This document shows, in pieces, positions 40,866 through 50,128 of a DNA stretch of 64,000 bases. The stretch comes from Cronobacter universalis NCTC 9529. Its GTDB lineage: Bacteria; Pseudomonadota; Gammaproteobacteria; Enterobacterales; Enterobacteriaceae. The stretch covers positions 1-64,000 of the forward strand of contig NZ_CP012257.1 of assembly GCF_001277175.1 (NCBI RefSeq). Direction: 5' to 3'. Position 1 is the stretch's first letter, and the number at the start of each line of letters is the position of its first letter. The notes beneath the pieces are model-generated. The model worked only from the letters and a program-made list of their open reading frames with translations. It was not told the DNA's origin and ran no database searches. Made by a program: the position numbers and the translations under genes.

Positions 40866-40887
40866 AGTGAGCCCGCAAGGGCTCACT
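40866..40887 (+). terminator. Attenuator hairpin after hcp
   Basis: AGTGAGCCC and GGGCTCACT pair perfectly around a GCAA tetraloop, followed by TTACCTTTT. It begins 5 nt after the hcp stop. It probably ends most hcp transcripts while letting a minority read into the immunity genes. Confidence 0.85.
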
Positions 40888-40908
40888 TTACCTTTTCAGG
40901 GATCAGGG

Positions 40909-41277
40909 ATGGTGAAGCAGTTCTGCGTGGCATTTATTTTTACAGGGTTGTTCGCGTCGCAGGCGTTAGCCCGCACCACAACTTACAGCCCGGAAGAGTA
41001 TCTAAGAAATTACGCCCTGAGCACCTGTATTGCGCAGGGCTATCAGTCTGAAGAAGTAAAAAACGACGCGGCGGCCGCAGCGAGAGGCTATCTGGAGTTC
41101 GGCGATTATTCGCTTGAGGCGCATACGGCGGTCATTACGCTTGGCAAAACCTTTCTTGCGAAAACGTATGGCAGCCAGTCGGGCGAGCCGATGACGCTCG
41201 CGAAATGCATCGATTTCATGCACAGCCACGAACTGGACGCGCTCATACGCCGTTATAAAAATCAGCCGGACCAGTAA
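40909..41277 (+). CDS. Tai4-like amidase immunity protein, first copy
   Basis: A 122-residue exported protein with signal peptide MVKQFCVAFIFTGLFASQA. The mature part has YALSTCIAQGY, KNDAAAAARGYLEFG and LAKCIDFMHS, the helical Tai4 type that inhibits Tae4 amidases in Salmonella and Enterobacter. ATG at 40909 follows CAGGGATCAGGG; an upstream start would lose the signal peptide. The next gene is a paralogue. No amidase gene adjoins; the only one seen is tae4 before hcp. Confidence 0.78.
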   Translation: MVKQFCVAFIFTGLFASQALARTTTYSPEEYLRNYALSTCIAQGYQSEEVKNDAAAAARGYLEFGDYSLEAHTAVITLGKTFLAKTYGSQSGEPMTLAKCIDFMHSHELDALIRRYKNQPDQ

Positions 41278-41299
41278 GCGGGCTGCGAGAAAATTCATC

Positions 41300-41680
41300 A
41301 TGTTAAAAACACGTATCGCCGCTTTCACAGTTTTGACGGTTTCTTTCCACGCCGCGCTGGCGCAGCCGCTGGCACAGGTAAGCGAATTTACGCAGCCGCA
41401 GATTTTTACCGAGTGGGTACAGAACCGCTGCATGGGCCATATTGCCGACAGCGCCGCGTTGAAAGAAGACGCCAACGCCAGCGCCGCCGCCTGGCTGGAG
41501 GCGAGCGAATTGCCGGTCGAGGCATTTAATGAAGCGGATACGATCATTACGCAGGCGCTGAAAACGCCTGTGGGCGGCACAGCGAAAAGCGATTACCGGG
41601 TGCTGAAATGTTCGCTGATTGCGCATAGCCCGGAAATGACGGCGCTGTATCAGAAATCCGCAGCACAGAGAGCGCGGTGA
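41300..41680 (+). CDS. Tai4-like amidase immunity protein, second copy
   Basis: A 126-residue exported protein, signal peptide MLKTRIAAFTVLTVSFHAAL. WVQNRCMGHIAD, KEDANASAAAWLEASELP and LKCSLIAHSPEM match the order of Cys, Lys/Asp-Ala-rich helix and second Cys in the preceding gene, so this is a diverged tandem copy. It lies 22 nt behind it. As with the first copy, which effector it blocks cannot be read from the sequence. Confidence 0.72.
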   Translation: MLKTRIAAFTVLTVSFHAALAQPLAQVSEFTQPQIFTEWVQNRCMGHIADSAALKEDANASAAAWLEASELPVEAFNEADTIITQALKTPVGGTAKSDYRVLKCSLIAHSPEMTALYQKSAAQRAR

Positions 41681-41685
41681 GTTAA

Positions 41686-41712
41686 GGCGGGTGCGCTTCG
41701 CTTACCCGCCCT
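41686..41712 (+). repeat. REP-like palindrome
   Basis: GGCGGGTGCGCTTCGCTTAC followed by CCGCCCTAC is a close copy of the unit at 6179-6207 after gyrB. It follows the last immunity gene. The remaining gap to tagH (41713-41976) holds no gene that I can support. Confidence 0.75.
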
Positions 41713-41976
41713 ACGTTTCAGCCTTTGCGGCAAAAGATAAAACATGTCCCACAGCCAGGCGCGACAGCGACTATGTTTATGCGCAGCGATGATGTTAATG
41801 GCGCTGATATACGTATTATCAATAGAATAACCCCGTCCGGTTGTGAGGCGCGAGGCTTAACGACAGGCAGTCACGGGCAGCGCACAGGCGCGGCTCTGTT
41901 CCTTAGCACGCAAACGTCGGGCGTCTGATAAGACCCGCGACGTTTGAGCGCTAATAACCCCAGGCAGGAATACGCT

Positions 41977-43908
41977 ATGCGATTCACGATTACTACCAAC
42001 AAGCCCGGCCACCAGCCTCCTCAGAGCAGCTGTGACTTCTACCCGCCGGGCGGCACGATTGGCCGTGGTACGGATAACAATCTGGTACTGCCGGATAACG
42101 AAAGAACGATTTCCCGCCTGCAGGCGATTGTCCATATCTCCGCGGACGGCGAGTGCCGCATCACTAACCGCGGCAACGTCACCCGCGTGGTGCTGAACGA
42201 TATTCCGCTGGAGCGCGGCCGTCAGGTTGAGCTGCAGGACGGCGATGTGCTGGGCATTGACGATTACCGCATTCAGGTGAGCGATCTGGCGCTGAACGCG
42301 CAGCCGGTTATCGCGATGGCCGCGCCGAAACCGAACGTCGCGCCGCAGCAGCCTCAGGCGCCGCAGCCTGCGAAACCGCAGCAGCCGCCGAAAGCCGACG
42401 CGCAGGACAACGCGCCAACGGCAGTGCCGACCGAAATCTGGGACAGCCTGATGCAGGAGTTCTCTATCTCCGACAGCATCAGTCAGGGGCAGAGCCAGAG
42501 CGCGCGCCCGAAAACGCCGGAAGCGCAGCCGTTTAACCCGTTCAACGCCCCGAAAGAGGCGGATCGCAACCCGGAAGATCCGCTGGCGCACTTCCAGAGC
42601 GGCGGCAACGAGCCGCTGTTCGGCAATGAAAGAGTCAACCCGGACAGCCTGTTCAAAGATGACACGCCGTTCGATAAAGACAGCATTTTCAACGACGTGA
42701 CGCCGACCACGCTGGTGCCGCCGTCTGATAACCGTCAGGCCGCGAAACCGCAGGCGCCGCAAAAAGAGAACGAAGAAGAGCTCGATCCGCTGGCGCTGTT
42801 TGGCGGCGTGGGCTCCACGCCGGTACAGAGCCGCAGCGACGATCCGCTTGGCCTGATGATGGGCGGCGCCGTGCCGCTGACGCCGCCGGATGAGCTTAAC
42901 GCAGGCGCTGCGCCATTAACGCCGCCGCCCGCCGCGAAGCAGGACGCTGAGCCGGTTAAACCAGCAATTTCACCCGAAAAACCGCAGACGGAAAAATCGC
43001 AGCCGGAGATGACGACCTCGCCGCTTGCGCCGAACGCCGACGACTCAATCGATCTGGCGTCGCTCGCCGGTTCGCCGCTGTTCCCGGAAGAAGTGCCGGA
43101 AGAGCCGGTGACGCGCGTGGAAGTTCAGCCGACGCCGCCGGAAGTCCAGGATTACGCCGGTATCACGCTGCCGACGCCGCAGGCGGTGGCGCGCAGCACC
43201 GCGCAGACGCCAAAAGGCCGCCTGCGCATCGACCCGGTGCAGTCGCCGACCAGCCAGGGCGGCACGCCGACGGCGTCTAACGGCGACGTGCTGAACGGCG
43301 AACTGCTGGAAGCATTGCTGGAAGGTATGGGCCTTGGCGAGCTGCAACCGACGCCGCAGTTTGACCGCGACAATATGCGCCAGCTCGGCCAGATGCTCAG
43401 CATGTTCTCGCAGGGCACCGTGGCGCTGCTCTCCTCGCGCTCGATTCTCAAGCGCGGCGTGAAAGCCGATATGACGATGGTGCTGGACGACGCGAACAAC
43501 CCGTTCAAGCTACTGCCGTCGGGTAAAACCGTGTTGATGCAGATGTTCGGCACCCGTATGCCGGGCTTTATGCCGCCGAAAAAATCGGTACGCGACGCGC
43601 TTATCGATCTCCAGGCCCACCAGCTCGGGATGATCGCCGGTATCCGCGCCATCATCGCCGCCATGCTGCAATCCTTTAACCCGGAGCAGCTCGAAGAAGA
43701 AGCGAAGCGCGACGGCGCTATCTCGCGCCTGGCGCTGCCGGCGAGCCGCAAAGCCGCGCTGTGGGATTACTTTGTGCGTCATTACAGCGATACCGCCGGT
43801 GAAATCGAGGACGATTTCCATACCCTGTTCGGCGAAGCCTTCCTGCACGCTTATGACATGGAAGTGAATCAGTACAAAGACTCACAAAGCGGATCGGAAG
43901 AAGAATGA
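41977..43908 (+). CDS. tagH: T6SS FHA-domain protein TagH
   Basis: A cytoplasmic scaffold whose FHA domain binds phosphothreonine and triggers T6SS assembly. The 643-residue product has an N-terminal FHA domain (about 1-100, with PPGGTIGRGTDNNLVLPD and ISRLQAIVH), a long Pro/Gln/Ala-rich linker (about 110-440) and a C-terminal TagH domain (about 450-635). The ATG at 41977 follows CAGGAA; the frame is open further up but without similarity. It overlaps pppA by 4 nt and would be the target of the kinase at 53139. Confidence 0.93.
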   Translation: MRFTITTNKPGHQPPQSSCDFYPPGGTIGRGTDNNLVLPDNERTISRLQAIVHISADGECRITNRGNVTRVVLNDIPLERGRQVELQDGDVLGIDDYRIQVSDLALNAQPVIAMAAPKPNVAPQQPQAPQPAKPQQPPKADAQDNAPTAVPTEIWDSLMQEFSISDSISQGQSQSARPKTPEAQPFNPFNAPKEADRNPEDPLAHFQSGGNEPLFGNERVNPDSLFKDDTPFDKDSIFNDVTPTTLVPPSDNRQAAKPQAPQKENEEELDPLALFGGVGSTPVQSRSDDPLGLMMGGAVPLTPPDELNAGAAPLTPPPAAKQDAEPVKPAISPEKPQTEKSQPEMTTSPLAPNADDSIDLASLAGSPLFPEEVPEEPVTRVEVQPTPPEVQDYAGITLPTPQAVARSTAQTPKGRLRIDPVQSPTSQGGTPTASNGDVLNGELLEALLEGMGLGELQPTPQFDRDNMRQLGQMLSMFSQGTVALLSSRSILKRGVKADMTMVLDDANNPFKLLPSGKTVLMQMFGTRMPGFMPPKKSVRDALIDLQAHQLGMIAGIRAIIAAMLQSFNPEQLEEEAKRDGAISRLALPASRKAALWDYFVRHYSDTAGEIEDDFHTLFGEAFLHAYDMEVNQYKDSQSGSEEE

Positions 43909-44699
43909 ATATCAGCACGGCCTCACTCTCCAGACAGGGCGAGCGCGCCAGCAACCAGGATCAGACCGGAGAGACCATCGGCGAACGCTCCGCCTGCTTC
44001 GTGGTGTGCGACGGGATCGCCGGCCTGCCGGGTGGCGACGTCGCCGCGGCGCTCGCGCGCAATGCCATTCTCTCGCGTTTTGACGGGGAGCAGCATCTCA
44101 ACGCGCAATATATCCGCGAGTATGTGAATCAGGCGAACCACGCGATCCGCGCCGAGCAAAAGGCGGTACAGGATTATCACCGCATGGGCACGACGCTGGT
44201 GAGCCTGTTCATCGACCGCGACTATCACCTGGCGTACTGGGCGCACGCGGGCGACAGCCGCCTGTATCTCTTTCGCCGCGGCTGGCTCTATCACGTCACG
44301 ACCGATCACAGCCTGGTGCAGCAGATGAAAGACGCCGGGCATCAGACCGACGGCGTGAACAGCAACCTGCTCTATTTCGCGCTCGGCATGGGCGATGAAG
44401 GCCGCGAGGCGAGCTACAGTGATGTAGTGCCGATTGAAGACGGCGACGCGTTTTTGCTTTGCACCGACGGTTTCTGGCACGGCGTGAGCGAAGAGCAGAT
44501 GAAAAAATCCCTTCATATGGTGAATACCCCAGATGAATGGCTCACTCTGATGAATCAAATACTGTTGAAAAATGGTGAGCAGGGGCATGATAAGCAGGAT
44601 AATTACAGCGCCGTAGCGGTCTGGGTAGGATCGCCCCAGGATACGACGCTGCTGCATACGCTCTCTGACGCGGCGCAGTTTTTCCCCCTTCGAGATTAA
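43905..44699 (+). CDS. pppA: PP2C-type protein phosphatase PppA
   Basis: PppA removes phosphate from the FHA protein and so opposes PpkA. The 264-residue product has the PP2C metal-binding motifs: ERASNQDQTGE at the N-terminus, VVCDGIAGLPGG (Asp about 37), HAGDSRLYLF, LLCTDGFW and DKQDNYSAVAVWV near the end. Start overlaps tagH (ATGA). Confidence 0.94.
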   Translation: MNISTASLSRQGERASNQDQTGETIGERSACFVVCDGIAGLPGGDVAAALARNAILSRFDGEQHLNAQYIREYVNQANHAIRAEQKAVQDYHRMGTTLVSLFIDRDYHLAYWAHAGDSRLYLFRRGWLYHVTTDHSLVQQMKDAGHQTDGVNSNLLYFALGMGDEGREASYSDVVPIEDGDAFLLCTDGFWHGVSEEQMKKSLHMVNTPDEWLTLMNQILLKNGEQGHDKQDNYSAVAVWVGSPQDTTLLHTLSDAAQFFPLRD

Positions 44700-44717
44700 A
44701 GGCTAACAAGGACTTTT

Positions 44718-45716
44718 ATGAAACTTTGGCTTCCGGGTCTGGCTCTGCTTGCGGCGTCATCCAGCGTCTGGGCAGATAATTACCGTATCGTTCAGTCAAA
44801 TACCCTGAAACTGGATGTCTGGGTAGACAACATTAAAGACAACACGCCGCAAAGCTGGTGCGGCCCTGAGCTGCCGCTGCGCATCGTCTCCAGCGGCGAC
44901 AAAACGCCGAAGGTGCTGGATAACTTTATGCCGCGTCTCGGCTCGCTGCTGGAAAGCCAGTGCGGCAAACTGAAAACCGTGCGCTGGCAGCTGAACGACA
45001 CCCAGGGCAAAGCGCTGGCGCATGGCACGGCCACCAAAAGCGGCGACTGGAATCCGGTGGTGACGCCGCAAACCGAGCCTGAGCAGACCACGGCCGCCGC
45101 CGCCGCGACGCCGACCACCGCCGATACCCTGCCGCAGGGCCGCCCGGAAGATCTCTCGCCGCCAGCGGACCGCACGCCGTGGCTCGAATTTAACCTTCAG
45201 GACGGCTGCCACCTGCGCACCTTCTGGAAAGGCGGCGCGGACGCCAAAGCGCTGTTTATTCCGGCGAAAGACGACGGCATCTGCGAAAAAGGCGGCTGGC
45301 TGAATGGCCGCAGTGAAGTCACTCAGATGGGTGAAGCGGGCGAGAAAAAAGTCGCGGTGACCTTCGTACACGGCTTCCCGATTGTCGGCATTAACGCGGG
45401 CGTCGACGCCGATAACCTGCTTATCACCAGCGTTAATAACGAGCGCATGGTCGTCAGCGATGGCCGCTCCGCCCAAAGCTGGATGATCCTGCCGTATAAC
45501 AGCGAGCAGAACGTCTGGCAGGCGCAGGGCACGGTGGCGGTTGAAATCTCCCGCGAGCAGGCCAGCGACGAGGCGCGTCTGCGCGCGCGCTTAGAAGAAG
45601 TTCGCAAAGTCTGGTCCAGCTATGTCGCGCCGGGCACGACGCTCAATATTCTGTTGGTCGAAGCGCTGCATCCGCAGCTGCGCGACCCCGCGGCGGGCGC
45701 TTACCGCGCGCTGTAA
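44718..45716 (+). CDS. Periplasmic T6SS-cluster protein of unknown function
   Basis: A 332-residue exported protein with signal peptide MKLWLPGLALLAASSSVWA. The mature part has DNYRIVQSNTLKLDVWVDN, four Cys around residues 55, 92, 165 and 190, and a Thr/Ala/Pro linker near 118-140 that splits it in two domains. I do not recognise the family; it is not TagO/VasI as I know it. Its place between pppA and tagJ suggests a periplasmic accessory of the machine, perhaps a sensor for the phosphorylation switch, but that is a guess. Confidence 0.8.
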   Translation: MKLWLPGLALLAASSSVWADNYRIVQSNTLKLDVWVDNIKDNTPQSWCGPELPLRIVSSGDKTPKVLDNFMPRLGSLLESQCGKLKTVRWQLNDTQGKALAHGTATKSGDWNPVVTPQTEPEQTTAAAAATPTTADTLPQGRPEDLSPPADRTPWLEFNLQDGCHLRTFWKGGADAKALFIPAKDDGICEKGGWLNGRSEVTQMGEAGEKKVAVTFVHGFPIVGINAGVDADNLLITSVNNERMVVSDGRSAQSWMILPYNSEQNVWQAQGTVAVEISREQASDEARLRARLEEVRKVWSSYVAPGTTLNILLVEALHPQLRDPAAGAYRAL

Positions 45717-45741
45717 TGACCGTTAACCGCCAGGAGCCGTT

Positions 45742-46575
45742 ATGAACACGCTGTATCAACAACTGGCTGGCGCGAGCGTCAGCGACGCGCTGAGCCGCCT
45801 TGAGGCCGATATCAAAGCCCAGCCGGGCAACGCCGATCGCCGCGCCGCGTTTGTGCAGTTTCTCTGCCTGAACGCTAACTGGACCCGCGCGCTCACCCAG
45901 CTGAAAAGCTGGGCCGCGCTGGCGCCGCAGGCGCAGCCGACCGTGACGCTGCTGCAACAGGCTATCGAAGGCGAGCAGCAGCGCGCCGAAGTGCTGGCGG
46001 GCCGCGCGCGTCCGCGGATGCCGGGCGAACAGTGGCCGTGGCTGGATCTGCTGCTGAAAGCGCTGGCGGAAACCGACCCGGCGCGCGCAAGCGAGCTTCG
46101 CAGCGAGGCGCTGGAGCAGGCCGAGGCCAATCCGGGCGAACTGACGCTGGCCGTGGGCGACGCGCCCGGCGAGCCGGTGCGTTTTGACTGGCTGATGGAC
46201 GGCGACGCGCGTCTGGGGCCGGTGTGCGAGCTTATCGTTAACGGCAACTACTTCTGGGTGCCGTTCAGCGCTATCGCGTCGGTTCGTTTCCAGGCCCCGG
46301 CGAGCGTCACCGATCTGGTGTGGCGTCACGCGATGGTGCAGCTGGTGGACGGCACCGAACAGGTGTGCCAGATCCCGGCGCGCTACCCGCTGGAAACCGG
46401 CGCGGAAGACCGCTTCCTGCTGGCGCGCACCACCGAGTGGCAGCCGCTGGACGCGGAAGGCATTCATTATCTCGGCGCGGGTCAGAAAGTCTGGCTGAGC
46501 GGCGAACAGGAGTTCGCGCTGCTGACGCTGGATATGCTCGCTTTCGGGCTGCCGGACGACGCATCGCATGAATAA
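45742..46575 (+). CDS. tagJ: T6SS accessory protein TagJ (ImpE type)
   Basis: A 277-residue cytoplasmic protein. The N-terminal half is helical and repeat-like (LSRLEADIKAQPGNADRR, FVQFLCLNANWTRAL); the C-terminal half (about 130-277) has the conserved FDWLMDGDARLGPVCELIVN and FWVPFSAIASVRF. In other species TagJ/HsiE binds the sheath protein TssB and ClpV. It overlaps tssE by 8 nt. Confidence 0.9.
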   Translation: MNTLYQQLAGASVSDALSRLEADIKAQPGNADRRAAFVQFLCLNANWTRALTQLKSWAALAPQAQPTVTLLQQAIEGEQQRAEVLAGRARPRMPGEQWPWLDLLLKALAETDPARASELRSEALEQAEANPGELTLAVGDAPGEPVRFDWLMDGDARLGPVCELIVNGNYFWVPFSAIASVRFQAPASVTDLVWRHAMVQLVDGTEQVCQIPARYPLETGAEDRFLLARTTEWQPLDAEGIHYLGAGQKVWLSGEQEFALLTLDMLAFGLPDDASHE

Positions 46576-47140
46576 ACCGTATCAGGATGACGACAGCGGC
46601 GATCTGCTGCGCCACGGCTACCGTTCGCGACGCAACGCCTCGACGGTCACCGCGCGCGACAAAATGCAGCCGTCGCTGCTGGACCGTCTGACCGATAACG
46701 CGCCGGACAAGCGTCAGGAGCCGGCGAACAGCAATCTCGTCTCCCACAGCGCGCTGCGTCGCCAGGTGCTGCGCGATTTGCAGTGGCTGTTCAATACCAT
46801 TAATAACGAAGCGCAGCAGGATCTCAGCCGGGTGGACCATGTGCGCCGCTCGGTGTTTAACTTCGGCGTGGCGCCGCTCGCGGGTAAGCGGATGTCGGAG
46901 ATTGAGTGGGGCGACATCCAGCAGCGGCTCACCGAGGCGATTTTGCACTTCGAACCGCGCATTCTGCCGCAGGGGTTGCAGGTGCGCTGCGTCTGCGACA
47001 CCAAATCGCTCGACCTGCACAACGTATTATCGATTGAGATTAAAGGCCGCCTGTGGTGCGTGCCCTGGCCGCTCGAATTTCTGTTCCGCACCGATGTGGA
47101 TCTGGAAAACGGCCATTTTGAGCTTAAAGACGCGGGGTAA
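46568..47140 (+). CDS. tssE: T6SS baseplate protein TssE (gp25-like)
   Basis: TssE is the gp25-like wedge protein from which the sheath starts. The 190-residue product has the family core: SLLDRLTD near residue 37, LRRQVLRDLQWLFNT, then SVFNFGVAPLAGKR, and IEIKGRLWCVPWPLEFLFRT near the end, equal to the EPR-type core region. It sits in the usual tssE-tssF-tssG order. Confidence 0.94.
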   Translation: MNKPYQDDDSGDLLRHGYRSRRNASTVTARDKMQPSLLDRLTDNAPDKRQEPANSNLVSHSALRRQVLRDLQWLFNTINNEAQQDLSRVDHVRRSVFNFGVAPLAGKRMSEIEWGDIQQRLTEAILHFEPRILPQGLQVRCVCDTKSLDLHNVLSIEIKGRLWCVPWPLEFLFRTDVDLENGHFELKDAG

Positions 47141-47142
47141 AC

Positions 47143-49014
47143 ATGGACAGTAAACTGCTCGAATACTACAACCGAGAGCTGGCGTATCTGCGCGAAATGG
47201 GCGCGGAATTCGCCGAACGCTACCCGAAAGTGGCGGGCAGGCTCGGTATGCGCGGCATTGAAATCGCGGACCCGTACATCGAGCGCCTGATGGAAGGCTT
47301 CGCCTTTCTCACCTCCCGCGTACAGCTCAAAATGGACGCCGAGTTTCCGCGCTTCTCCCAGCGCCTGCTGGAGATGCTCGCGCCGAATTATCTGGCGCCG
47401 ACGCCGTCAATGGCGATTGCCGAACTGCACCCGGACAGCGCCAAAGGGGATTTGAGCAACGGGTTTGTGGTGCCGCGTGGCACGATGATGGACAGCCAGC
47501 TTCTGAAAAAGAACGGCGTCACCTGTAGCTACGCCACCGCCCATGACGTTCGCCTGCTGCCGCTGCATATCAGCCTGGTGGAGTTAGGCGGCGTACCGGC
47601 CGACGCGCCGTTAAGCCAGCTCGGCTTAAGCCAGCGCGGCGCGGTCAGCGCCCTGCGCGTGCGCATCGCGTGCGACGGCCCGGTGCTGCTCAACCATCTC
47701 GATTTCGACCGCCTCGATTTCTTCCTGAGCGGGCCGGATATCCAGGCGCTGCAACTGCTGGAGCTTCTGATGGAGCACCGCGTCGGCATCTTCTGTCAGA
47801 CCGTCGGCCCGAAACCGTCACGCGTGGTGCTGGACGATGACGCGCTGCGTCAGGAAGGCTTTGAGGCCGACCAGGCGCTGCTGCCGGACGATCTGCGCAA
47901 CTTCGACGGCTACCGCCTGTTGCAGGAATATTTCGCGTTCCCGGCGCGCTTCCAGTTCTTAAGCCTGCGCGGCATCGGCAAGCTGCTGGCGCAGAGCGGG
48001 CAGGCGAACGCGTTCGATATCATCATCCTGCTCGATAAAACCGACACGCCGCTGGAGCGCGTGGTGGATAAAAGCCACCTCGCGATGCACTGCACGCCGG
48101 TCATCAATTTGTTCCCGAAAATCGCCGAGCGCCAGAAGCTTACCGAGGGCTTAAGCGAATACCACCTGGTGGTGGATAACATTCGCCCGCTGGATTACGA
48201 GATTTTCTCGGTCAGTAAAATTTACGCCAGCGAAGACGGCCAGCGCGACGACCAGATTTTCCGCCCATTCTGGAGCACCTGGAGCCGCGACGGCGGCAAC
48301 TACGGCGCGTATTTCTCGATGCGCCGCGAACAGCGCGCGCTCTCGGAACACGCGCTGCGCTACGGCACGCGTACCGGCTATGTCGGCTCCGAGGCGTTTG
48401 TATCGCTGGTGGACGCAAGCCACGCGCCGTGGCGCGACGAACTGCGCTATATCACCGCCGAAGTGATGTGCACCAGCCGCGATCTGCCGCTGATGCTGGC
48501 GCAGGATATGGGCCAGTTCGTGCTGCCGGATTCCATGCCGGTGCGCGCGCTCACCATGCGCAAAGGGCCGACGCCGCCGCGTCCGGCGCTGGCGGAAGGC
48601 TTCAGCACCTGGCGGCTTATCAGCCAGCTGCAAATGAACTACTTAAGCCTGATGGACGCCGAAGATGGCGAGGGCGCCGCCGCGCTGCGCCAGTTGCTCG
48701 GCCTCTACGCGCGCCTGGCGGAAGCGCCGGTGGCGCGCCAGATTGACGGCATTCGCCACTGCGTGCTGGAGCCGGTGCATCGCCGCGTGCCGGAGCCGGG
48801 CCCGATTGTCTTCGCCCGCGGCGTCGGGATTTCGATGACCGTCGACGAACAGGCGTTTTCCGGCTCCAGCCCGTGGCTGCTCGGCAGCGTGCTGGAGCGC
48901 GTCTTCGCACGCCTGGTCTCCATGAACAGCTTCACCGAGTTCACGCTCAAGAGCCAGCAGCGCGGCGAAGTGGGCTACTGGGGGCCGCGAATGGGTAAAA
49001 GGGCGCTGATATGA
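47143..49014 (+). CDS. tssF: T6SS baseplate protein TssF
   Basis: TssF (VasA/ImpG) forms the baseplate wedge with TssG and TssE. The 623-residue product starts with the hallmark LLEYYNRELAYLREMGAEFA and has RVQLKMDAEFPRFSQRLLEM and the end GYWGPRMGKRALI. It overlaps tssG by 4 nt. Confidence 0.97.
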   Translation: MDSKLLEYYNRELAYLREMGAEFAERYPKVAGRLGMRGIEIADPYIERLMEGFAFLTSRVQLKMDAEFPRFSQRLLEMLAPNYLAPTPSMAIAELHPDSAKGDLSNGFVVPRGTMMDSQLLKKNGVTCSYATAHDVRLLPLHISLVELGGVPADAPLSQLGLSQRGAVSALRVRIACDGPVLLNHLDFDRLDFFLSGPDIQALQLLELLMEHRVGIFCQTVGPKPSRVVLDDDALRQEGFEADQALLPDDLRNFDGYRLLQEYFAFPARFQFLSLRGIGKLLAQSGQANAFDIIILLDKTDTPLERVVDKSHLAMHCTPVINLFPKIAERQKLTEGLSEYHLVVDNIRPLDYEIFSVSKIYASEDGQRDDQIFRPFWSTWSRDGGNYGAYFSMRREQRALSEHALRYGTRTGYVGSEAFVSLVDASHAPWRDELRYITAEVMCTSRDLPLMLAQDMGQFVLPDSMPVRALTMRKGPTPPRPALAEGFSTWRLISQLQMNYLSLMDAEDGEGAAALRQLLGLYARLAEAPVARQIDGIRHCVLEPVHRRVPEPGPIVFARGVGISMTVDEQAFSGSSPWLLGSVLERVFARLVSMNSFTEFTLKSQQRGEVGYWGPRMGKRALI

Positions 49015-50054
49015 GTGAGACGCAGCCACAACCCGCGCCGGTGAAAAGCGCCTCCCGGCTGCCGGAGAATTACTGGCAACAGATGATGGCCGCGCCGTGG
49101 CGCTACGATCTGTTCCAGATGCTGCGCCGTCTCGACGCGCAGGGCGGCGAACGCTACCGTTTAGGCCGCGCGCCGCTGCCACGCTTTGAGCCGCTGCGCA
49201 TCGGTCAGCAGCCATCGATGGCCTTTGCGCCGTCAACGCTCGCCGCGGTGAAACCGCGCGACAACACGCCGCTGTACGATGTGTCGATTTTAAGCTTCGG
49301 CCTGTTTGGCCCGAACGGCCCGCTGCCGATGCACCTGACCGAATATGCGCGCGAGCGTCTGTATCATCATCAGGATGACAGCCTGAGCGCGTTCGCGGAT
49401 CTGTTTCATCACCGCCTGACGCTGCTGTTCTACCGCGCCTGGGCCGACGCCCAGCCGACCGCGTCGCTCGACCGCACTGACGGGCCGCGCATTGAAAAAT
49501 ATCTCGCCTCGCTTATCGGCATGGGTCAGCCGGGGCAGATGGAAAAGGGCAGCCTCAGCCACCACGCGCGTTATTCGCTGGTCGGCCATCTGACCCGCAA
49601 CGGGCGCGACGCCGAGGGGCTTGAAAAAATTCTGCGCCACTATTTCCACGTGCCGGTGACGATTGTGCAGAACATCCCGCAGTGGATGCCGTTAACCGAG
49701 CGTGAGAAAGCGCGTCTCGGCGCGGGCCGTCGGATGCCGCGTCTCGGCGAGGCGGCGTTTCTCGGCGTGGCGGTGCGCGACGTGCAGCATAAATTTCGCA
49801 TTGAACTCGGCCCGCTGGATGAAGAGACCTATCAGCGTTTTCTGCCCGGCGAGCCGTGGGTCGAGGAGCTGCGCGACTGGGTGCGTCAGTATATGGGCAT
49901 CGAGTATGAGTGGGAGGTGCGCGTTATCCTGCGCGCCGACGCGGTAAAAGGCGTCACGCCTGGCGGCACGGGCCGCCTCGGCTACAGCGCCTGGCTTGGC
50001 AAACAGCCCACCCCGCAACCGCGCGGCGATCTGGTTTTTCGCGCGGAAAGTTAA
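49011..50054 (+). CDS. tssG: T6SS baseplate protein TssG
   Basis: TssG (VasB/ImpH) completes the wedge. The 347-residue product has PWRYDLFQMLRRLDAQ, the LSFGLFGPNGPLPMHLTEYA-like stretch typical of the family and LGYSAWLG near the C-terminus. Coupled to tssF by a 4-nt overlap. Confidence 0.97.
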   Translation: MSETQPQPAPVKSASRLPENYWQQMMAAPWRYDLFQMLRRLDAQGGERYRLGRAPLPRFEPLRIGQQPSMAFAPSTLAAVKPRDNTPLYDVSILSFGLFGPNGPLPMHLTEYARERLYHHQDDSLSAFADLFHHRLTLLFYRAWADAQPTASLDRTDGPRIEKYLASLIGMGQPGQMEKGSLSHHARYSLVGHLTRNGRDAEGLEKILRHYFHVPVTIVQNIPQWMPLTEREKARLGAGRRMPRLGEAAFLGVAVRDVQHKFRIELGPLDEETYQRFLPGEPWVEELRDWVRQYMGIEYEWEVRVILRADAVKGVTPGGTGRLGYSAWLGKQPTPQPRGDLVFRAES

Positions 50055-50128
50055 CATGGCCTGCGCCGGTGGGCGCGGTGTCAGAGAGGATATACGGAAT
50101 ATACCCGCCATCTCAGAAAGGAAAAATA

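Noticed and set aside
41725..41928. 67-codon frame between the REP unit and tagH
   Set aside because: No ribosome site, and the composition is not that of coding DNA.
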